A stretch of 64,000 nucleotides of DNA, taken from positions 6,501,500-6,565,499 of the forward strand of contig NC_045149.1 of the NCBI RefSeq assembly GCF_008831285.2, given 5' to 3'. Of this stretch, positions 50,201-60,017 are shown in pieces. Below the pieces are notes generated by a model. That model ran no database searches and was not told the origin of the DNA. It was given only the letters and a program-made list of their open reading frames with translations. The DNA comes from Nymphaea colorata (Eukaryota; Streptophyta; Magnoliopsida; Nymphaeales; Nymphaeaceae). Within the stretch, counting starts at the first letter, position 1, and each line of letters starts with the position of its first letter. The position numbers were made by a program, and so were the translations under genes.

Positions 50201-53200
50201 AAATGCAAATCAAACAAATAACCAAGTGCCTTAAATCTTTATAACAGACATCAGAAAGCACAAATTGATTTCAATAAAATATTTCTTCGGTTAAATGAAC
50301 ACCCAGATAGCAACCAGTGCAGGCCAGAATACGATGTACAAAACGAAACCCACTACAAGAGACTGGATGAAACTGCACACTCGGAATGTAAAGCACCTAA
50401 AGGTCACAGCAGACACGATGCATGTATGGCATGGGATATGGGCAGAGACCCAAATCCGCCAGAAGAAGTGGCCTTTAGGCAAGGCACGAAGCACGGCCAC
50501 AGGGCAAAGTGGCATGGATTATCTGCACTCACCAGCTTTTTTGGTTTGAACACTTGTAAATGGCCAAGTAAAATATTGTAACTTCAGTGGCTTTGTATAG
50601 CTATCTGTCAACCACATAGGACATTAGGACTTAAGTTCATAAGTGGAATGGGCCTCGGCCTTAGGTGTAGGTTGGACTCCTTCTCGGTAGTCAGGGGCAA
50701 AGCCAGGAATTTTTTGTTGCAGAGGCCAAACTATAGTTTCAAAATTTTAACAGGGACCGAAATAGAAATTTTCAAATTTTTTATATATCTTAAACTAAAT
50801 TTTTTTTAGATTTACATATAAATTTTTAAAGTTTTTAAAATCTGAGGGGGGCCAAGGCCCCTACCACCCCCCTTCCCTCCACCCCTGTTTATAGTGTTTG
50901 TTAGCAAGGACTTGCCATCCCTTCAGCCACTAGGTGAAATTCAAAGCTAAGCCCATCATAACATCAAGCCGCTACTCCTTTTCGATAGTGTTTGTCTGTT
51001 TGTCAGGAAATACTTGCCCGTCCCTTCAGCCACTAGGTGAAATTCAAAGCTAAGCCTAGCATGATAACAAGCCGCTAACCTCTCTTGTGGGGAAGACATA
51101 GGCCATATGTACTTATGCAGAAACAAGACAGCCATGTGAAAGCTCTTGTGTTTGAAGCCACATACCACTTTACATCAGTTCATCCTTTCTAACAAATTAA
51201 TGCACTTGAACTTATAAGGGCTATAACAAAGTTAAAAAGAAATTGAATGTTCCAGAAAGTGTGAATAGTATTGATAGCCAATTGAATTGATTCAACAATT
51301 ATCACCAAAGACAATCAAAAGTGTCTGGGACCACATAACTGCATGAAAAAGAACAAATGGATACATGCAAAGACCCTCTTCTTACCTCCCAAAATCCAAA
51401 TAGAAGCAAAAAAAGTTATAGGAGTAAGGTCTCACTAACTATATATTCCAGGAATGGGAAAATAATCAGGGTCACTACCAAGCAGAGAGCAGTCTATTTG
51501 ATGGAGACATATATACATGTAATTATGTACATATAATATATGGATAGAGAGAGAGAGAAAGAAGGAAGAGGTAGCGAAAGAGAGAGAGAGAGCAAAAGCA
51601 TAGCAGTAAATAGAACATTGAGATGTTATTAAGTACAATTAGGTGTAATGCTTCCACACCACAAAAAATAATGAATGCAATGAAAAGATAGCTCCTTGTT
51701 TGACCTTAACCACAAGCCAAAACATGTTAACTTGAACCTTAGCATCAATTTCATGTAGTTTGTAACATCATCACACCTAGAAGGAAAACCAAATTACACA
51801 TTACTGAGAACCTACAAAAATACAGTGCTGGAAGGTCACAGCTGAGGTTACTGGATAATATTTTCTAGAAGATGTTCATCAATCACAAGCAATCTGGTCT
51901 CCAAATAAAATAGTTCATACTACTAATTAAATAATAATTCCACCAAGTCAGAAGGGACTCACCATCTGAGAAGACTGCCCATCTTTCTGCTGTTTGTCTA
52001 ACGATGAAGAGTCATCACTGTGATGATGCACCCATCCAGTTTGGGGATCATATGTTTGAACTTCAAAAAATTCCTCTGTGATGATTTCCCCTTTCTCCAT
52101 CGGTATATAATGGTCTATTGGCCGGCTCCCAGAAAAATTGGAACGTAATGCTAAGTCAACTGCTAAATCTGTACCGTTGACAACATAAACTAGAGACCGA
52201 ATTGCGATATGCCTATCACCATCTCTCAGAGTAACTTCACTGGCAACTATATCATTTCCTAACCGCCAACAAGCTGCATGAGCAGCATAGTTCAACCTTA
52301 AAGTAGTCCAAGGTCCATGGTTGCTAGGACTGATCTGAAGGGAACCTGGTTCCATATATTCGGAGAACAACTGACCCTCATTCTCCACATCAGCACGAGA
52401 AAAGATGACAATCCCACATCGTATTCTCCCATGGAAAATATCAGACTTCCCTGTACATATCCTCTGCAGCATAAACAACTAGTTTACAATGAATTGAAGG
52501 CTCTAAGTAAATTATCTTAGCCAAAGAGAGCCTGAGCAAAGAATACATACATTCCCTGTCTCTTTTATTGCAGACAGCTGTATCCATGACAAGTTATGTT
52601 TAGAATCAGAAGCTGAACCGGTATCCACCAGATTGGTCATCTGCATCAAAGATGCTGAGCAAGAACCTATAGGTTCACCTGCAGATTCGCAGAAGAATGC
52701 CCTAGAAAGCATGAGATCAAACTTTTTCAAGGACATAAAATAATATAAAAGAAATATTCTTTAATTGCTGAGGCATTTAATTACCTTTTCCTAAGTCAGT
52801 CACAATGATGTCAACCATGCAACTTTCCTGAAGAGAATTAAAAAAACCAGTATTAAGGGAGCTAAGGATTGTAGTGAACAAGTAGACCAGTTATTCACCA
52901 GACAGCAAAGCAAAGGAGGGCAATGCCAGAAACTTTCGAGGTGAGACTAGAAAAATAGTTTGAAACTAAAAGCAGGAATAGTTACTAAAACAAGAGATTG
53001 TATGTATCAAATTCATTACAAGGTTTCACAACTGAACTCAGGGAGAAAAGAATCACAGGGAAAAAAGATTGCATTATTGTCCAACAAAAGCACAAAGATC
53101 AGAAAACTACCTATGCAGTTACAGTATTAAGTATGTTGAGTATTGTAATCTAATGAAGAAAAGAATCAAAGGTCACATAAAACTGATATTATGCACATAT

Positions 53201-56200
53201 TACACGGAAAATAAAATGGATGGTGTTATCCTTCTATAAAAAATCTCCAGCATACATAAAAGCCCTGTAGAGGAGATGTCAGTTCTACTTCCATCAGCTC
53301 AATAATAGCAACATAAACTGGTCTTTTTCTGCCAAATGCATTTATCTTTTGTCTGCACTCTTTAGTTGTCCAGAGACCATGGTTTTATCGCTATAAATGC
53401 CTGAAACCATAAGTGGGGCAACGCTATACTAGGTCTCTTAATTAACCATGAAATCAAATACTTACTAAATGCATGTAAAAATGAGATAAATAATGTTTCA
53501 CATACCTCAGATTCAATTTTAAAGAAAAAAATTTCGTTCCATTTAGCCAGAGAAAGACCATCAGAATTACACTCTGAGTTTATAAAACATGTGCGTGCTG
53601 TTTGCTGCTGCTGCTTGGACACTGGCATGCAGTCATTTTGAGCAATTCGTATCGCAACCATGTACTGGTGAGTGTTCACCAGATCATCACAGGGAAACTG
53701 CATTGTCCACATGGAAGATCTTAATCAACTAAGAAACATACAGAAATGATAGAAGGAAATCAAAGGAGATCAGTTCTTTGTTAATGAAAAGTAACTTAAC
53801 CTCTCCCTCAGTAATCATTACAGCAATCATCTTCCTCGAAGTGACAGCATTTATGCTCTTTATATGACAACCCCACATGCTCTTTGATACAGGAACCTTA
53901 ATGGGCATTGCATTAGCTGACTGCAATCTGAATATTTTGGAAATACCACCAGATTCGAAGGCACGAAGAAAAATGTCACGGCCAAGTTTATTCTCTGGGA
54001 TAATGTAGTAAACTCTCTTGTGATGGGTGTCTAGGATGTACCCCCCATCAGAAGTAAAAGAATCATGACGCTGCCAAATATATCCAACATCAAATAGGAC
54101 CATATTGAAGGCCATATGATATAAATTAAAGAAGCAGATAAATTAATCATTTCAACTAACATTCAAGACATACCATCATCTTGTAGGATTTGTTAACCTG
54201 ACTAAGACTACTCCAACTTGCATATGCTTGCAGAATTAGGTTTATATTTGAAACTGACACATTTATGTTCAAGTCCCGTGTGGAGGTAATTCGTAGCTGG
54301 GATGACATACCAGGTGCACTTATATCATACTGGTATCTGAAAAAAAGTTCAAGAGTGAGATTCTACTAGCTAAAGAAACATCCAGACATTTATAGAAATA
54401 TAACCCAAGGATCAAATACCGAGGACCAAGCACATGCTAAGCAAAAAGCATTGATCACTATGAAACAGAAAGATGGAACCAACTTTCAGAAGCCAAATTA
54501 CCTTATAAAACCATCCACAGGCTCTATAAAGGGCTCCCAGCAATCATTTTTGTCATTAAATGACTTCGCAACTGATGAGAAGCTCACAGATGAGTTCAGA
54601 ACACCAGGCTTCCCATGTACACCAACAGCAACACTACTTAATGAGAAATTAAACAATGGCACCATCTGCATTTATCAAACAGAGATGGAAAAGCCATCAG
54701 TATAGCTGGCACAATATGCAAAACAACTATTATGATCTGCATTGGCATTTAAACCTGGGGCTTGTTAGGTAACAAGATTTACCTAAAAATTATAGGGAGC
54801 ATTCTCTTTCCATCGGTTCAATGCCAGACATTATTCTGAACCTATATTAATTCTTTTAATTTCTTGATCTCAAGGAGGACACACTCCTATTTACGTAGAA
54901 TCAGAGTCTTAAATATAACCAACATGTTGAAAATATCATTATAATTTTGGCACCTTAAAGCTGGCCGGCATTATCAGCAAATATTGTTGCCAGAAAATAA
55001 ATATTCAGATAATATCACAACATTCCTTCTTTTCTTCAAAAAAATGTATGTCTTAAAAATATACTCTTTTGTTTATTCTATAATTTAAAACTTTCATGGA
55101 TTTTTGTCAATGGTTTTGTAACAAAAATAGTAGAAAGGCCATAATTTTATCCTGAGATTGGTGATTTGTAACCATGCATAAAAAAGGATTGACCTTTCAT
55201 TTAGTAATTCATCCTATCTGCGCTTTAATAACCCAGCCTGTTACAAAATTTACAAATATTAGATCTGTTTTAATCACCAGTGTTATCCTGCAGAAAGGAG
55301 AGAAGAAGAAGAGAAACAGATGCTATGAAGGGAGGGGTAGCAGTGACCAACTCAGCCCTCAACCCTGATTCATTATAAACTTGATCACTTCTACAAGATG
55401 GACAATAATGCCCCTATTACAGCTTAAGAAATACAACATGCCATTAGTGAAACAACTTAGGTCTCATTAAATTAGACATAGCCCAATGTTGGATGTTTTC
55501 GAATCTGGGTCCAGATCAAAACATTATTATATGTCCTAATACCTGTAACCATTGAACCAGCCATTGCCCATGTAAAGGCCTAGGCGTACACCAGCCCAAC
55601 AAAGGTACAAGGTTGTAACATGTTTAGATAATCTAACCCTCAATCTTCATTCAAATATTAAATATTAATAATACACAAGGCATTCCCATACTTAAATATT
55701 AGAGTCCAAGATATTTTTATCCTCCACAGGCACAATATAGCATTCAAACTCCCACTAATCCAGAAATGTCAAGTTGAATTTAACAGGATCCACATCTCCT
55801 GGACCAAAATGGGCATGAAAGAGTTATGTATAACAGACAACTGGTGATGTCCAAATCAGAATAGTGGATTATGTAAGATTTTGGGTATCGAACTATAACC
55901 CACGATCAGTTTCAGCAAAGGAAAGGTTAAGAGAGAGAACAAGAAAAGGGAGATGAGTCTTTACATTCTCATGCAGCCCATTTACATAATGATTCCAATA
56001 CACAATTTACAAGAATCTAGAATGAAACAATCACAATAATCTAGAGTCTAGAGTGAAACAACACAATAATCTAGAGTCTAGAGTGAAGCAACACAATAAT
56101 CTAGAGTCTAGAGTGAAGCAACACAATAATCTAGAGTCTAGAATAAAACAATTACAAAAATTACAATCATAACCCTGCCTAGATAAATGTGATCAGACAT

Positions 56201-59200
56201 AGTTAGACGTGTTGGATTTGGATCAGATTAGATCCAACATCTTATCAGATTATATACAAGAAAAACCCGGTTACACATCAATCACATAGCCCGGTTAAGA
56301 TTGAGATCAAGCTGGCCCTAAGCCAATCTAATTCTGCTGCCTAGATGGTCTCCATTATCCTCTTGTATTCCTTTATTATTTCAGCAGACCTGTGAATGTG
56401 TCAACAAAGTTTGGAGAAAAGACCCCAACAAAGTTTTCCTGGCATGGAGGTAACTATCAGATCTCAAACTGTCAAGAAAAGCTCTGTGATTCAAACAAGT
56501 CTAGGTCATTGGGTACTGGTCTTTATTTGCAAAAAAAAAAAAAAAAAATTACATGTCAATGTCCCTCTTACCAGATCCAGAACCCTTAGATCCTACCAAA
56601 GGAATCATGGGTGCAAGCCTCATAGTATGCAGCGGCTAAACTAGATATCTGAACCAACTAGTGCCAGCACAATTTATTGGTCATGAACCATAATAAAAGG
56701 TTCCTGTGAAACAACCAACCCAAATCGTTGATCTCTCTTTCTCAAGCCTGATTGACATCAAGTTCTACATCTACTAATTGACAGTTTGACATCAGCCAGA
56801 ACCGATCAATCAGTTTGATCGTCCAACATTATCAGCTTTTTGCCTTTATTACCTGACATGGACTTGGTTCCTTTTGTTTCTATCTCTTTACATTGTTTCA
56901 CTTGTATTCACAAGCTCAGACTTCTTCCATCTATGCATTCTAGAAAAGAGTATTATCTCTTCTTTTCATCAGCATACCAGATAGCAAAGATATAATTGTT
57001 TCTGATCTGATCACGCAGATCAGACTAAAATTTGTGGTCTTCTTGCGTGTGTGCAAAAAAAGAGAAGAAAAAAGAAAAGGAATAGGTCCACAACTGAGTT
57101 CCTTTAACTTCAGGTTACTGGTTTATGTCAGGTGATTGAATTCTATTCCTGTGTTCCACAGTTTCCTCTCCTGTTTGTCTATCATCCCCTGCTTTTTCAT
57201 ATTTACTCATCAATAGGTTCCTCTTTGCATACTAGTCATTCCTCCGTTTCTTGAGTCAACTAGTTTCCAAAAAGCATACCCACACTAATTTCCTGACTTA
57301 GAAGAGAAGTTGTTCCTTTAGTAAAGGGTCAGAATTTGTTTGGGCATCTGGATGTTTCTACTCAGACCCCACCATGGTCTATGTAGCAGGAACCCAAGGA
57401 TGACAAGGGGGTGCTCACCTCACAGCAGATTCAAAATCCAGAGTCAAGAAACTAGGTCCAGATCTGAACACTCCTTGTATGTGTTTTGGTTAGCGCACAT
57501 CTCTATCTTGGCACGTGCAAAATAATTTTCATTGATTTCATAATGAGGGAATTCCTGTCATAGTTGTAATATTGTTTAAGTTATATTTAATTAGGGTTGA
57601 GGCTGATTTAGTTGTCGCCTCACTTCCCTCGACAGCACTCCCTTTTGTATTATCAAACAGGCTGTAGAGTATAAACTATAAAGTATAAAGTATAAACAGT
57701 ACAACAACATAACAGAACAGATATAAAATTTATGTACTTATTGCCTGCTAGTGAGAAAAGGAGTCCAGTTATCTTCTCACCATTCCACCATAGTCATCAA
57801 ACAGTGTTACGGAAAATGTCTTCACTTCTGCATCAATAACAAAATCATCTGATTGGCTTGATGCATTTGCAACTACCAATCTTAGTGCAAGTCTTTTAGG
57901 AGGCTTCTTTAATCCATTTCTAACGAGGAATGTACCTACCTTCATGATTCAAACATAATAAATGTCAGCTATAAGGTTTAGACATGAGAGAGAGAGAGAG
58001 AGCATACATACTCTATCATGCAGTGTCCACAGGCTAAATGGTTCTAATACACGTCTAAGTTCAGATGTATCCCACAAACTTTCATCTGGAAATTGGTCAC
58101 CAACGACCATGTCACTCCGAATGCATCGTAATAATTGGAATTCATCTAATTTTGGAGGAAGCTTGCTAGCGATACATCCCAGAGCAACATACCCAGGAGG
58201 AGCCTCAGGCAACCAGAACGAAATGCTATCCACTCCCTTTTGTTTCTTGACATGACCAACAAGCTGAAAGCCTAAAGGAGCTTTTAAAAGGACATGATTG
58301 TCATCATGATGAAGCGAGATTACAGTACTTGGAGGCTCATAACTGCACATGTGGAGTAATGTAAGGATGAATTATCAACAGAAATGAAGGAAAAACTGTT
58401 TGTAGTATGCACAAGAATTTTGCTAAGAAGTCCATACTTTTGCATCGCAATATCACCAAAAAAAACCATCCCTTGTGGCACAATAGGACGCCATATGGAT
58501 ATTTTCTTCCTTGGACTGCTCTCCCTGTTCCACCAAATCAAGCTAAACCTGCCAACCACTTCATATCTCCGCCCCGAAGAAGGCACTGCAGCTCTTTCAG
58601 AGTCCAAGGGGCATATGCTGTCATCAGGGAGAAGACCTTGCACATGTTGGATATCAGAGGGTGTAGAAGATTCAATATGTTTGGAGAAGAGCATATGCCG
58701 TAACTCATAAGCTTTACCAACTAATCTTTTATTAGTAGGATCTTCAGGCAAAAATGATCCTACAGAATTATTTACCCTCCAAAATGCTTGATTGTTTGCA
58801 TGCCTGCAATTAGTAGAAACCACACCGATCACCAACAATTGATATTATTACCTTAGGGAGGACCAATACAAGCCAACCACTTACTGTTCCGAAAAATGGA
58901 TAATTATACAATCCCTCAGTCCACATGGTGATACCAATTTCTCCATAATGCACAAAACCGATGATAGAGGAGGTTGATTTCTCCCAGAAGAAGCCACACA
59001 GCCCAATGCAACATAACCTGGTGGTGCAACAGGGAACCATATGGAACAGATTCCTTCAATTCCTTTACAATCAGTTTGCTGAGATATGCTTATGGAATCA
59101 GGCTCACAAATTTTACGGTTTTTGGTTTCAAAAGATTCCTGTGAAAATAGAGCAGACCAAACGAGCTTGAATGATAAAGGCCTCTTCACTCTTGCAAAGT

Positions 59201-59969
59201 TAGCATTGACTGCAATGACTCCTCTTGTTGGTGGTTCATTCCTTACAAAATTTTAATAAGTCAGAAATGTTTAGGAATTTAAATTTCAGAAACTCAGATT
59301 TTATTTATTTCATTAGTTCTCACAATGGTGTCAGGTAGTCGCACAAAACAGCAAACCCTGGTGGAGCACGAGGCCTCCAGAATGCATATACTTGTTTTCT
59401 TTGCTCGTCTACAAAAAGGACAATAAGTAGTATTAGAATATAAACAATTGCAAAGATGCACCCAACAATATGATGATAAGTACCATGAACCATTCCAACT
59501 CTATCAAATTGAGAGCAAACTATAGTAACTTCCTTAGATATCCGCAAAAATGCTAAAATGTCTTGCTCCACTTCCAGGAACAACTGCAAAATACTGAAGG
59601 AGAAATTCATAACTATATCTGAAATACTCAAGTGAATATTTGTCTTCCCAGAAACCTTTGAGAATGTTATGGATGAATCAAAAGGCTCTATGACCCTAAT
59701 CCCATTACTTTCCATGGTCAATCCGAGAACATCTCCACTCATTTCAATATCATTTTTTTCCATAATTACCCTGCAGTACAAAAGAACAGACAATTGGTCA
59801 GACAACTGAACAAAAGCATAGGGGAATTTCCCATTTAAAATCAGTGATGAACACCATTGATCTACAGGAGCTCAGTCTGACAGCAGTCATATTAAATGGG
59901 CATGACTTGCTAGGTTATAATTGCTTAAATTTTGTACTCTCTCTCTCTCTACATACATATATATATATT

Positions 59970-60017
<48 letters not shown>

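Noticed and set aside
52679-52701. Upstream splice acceptor (CTAG/GGCA) for the 52,551 exon
   Set aside because: Would shift the frame relative to the 43-base exon; the ATCTGCAG/GTGAACC acceptor restores GKGEPIG.
56017-56160. CRISPR-like array
   Set aside because: Contiguous 30-base units with no unique spacers, in a plant intron; a minisatellite.
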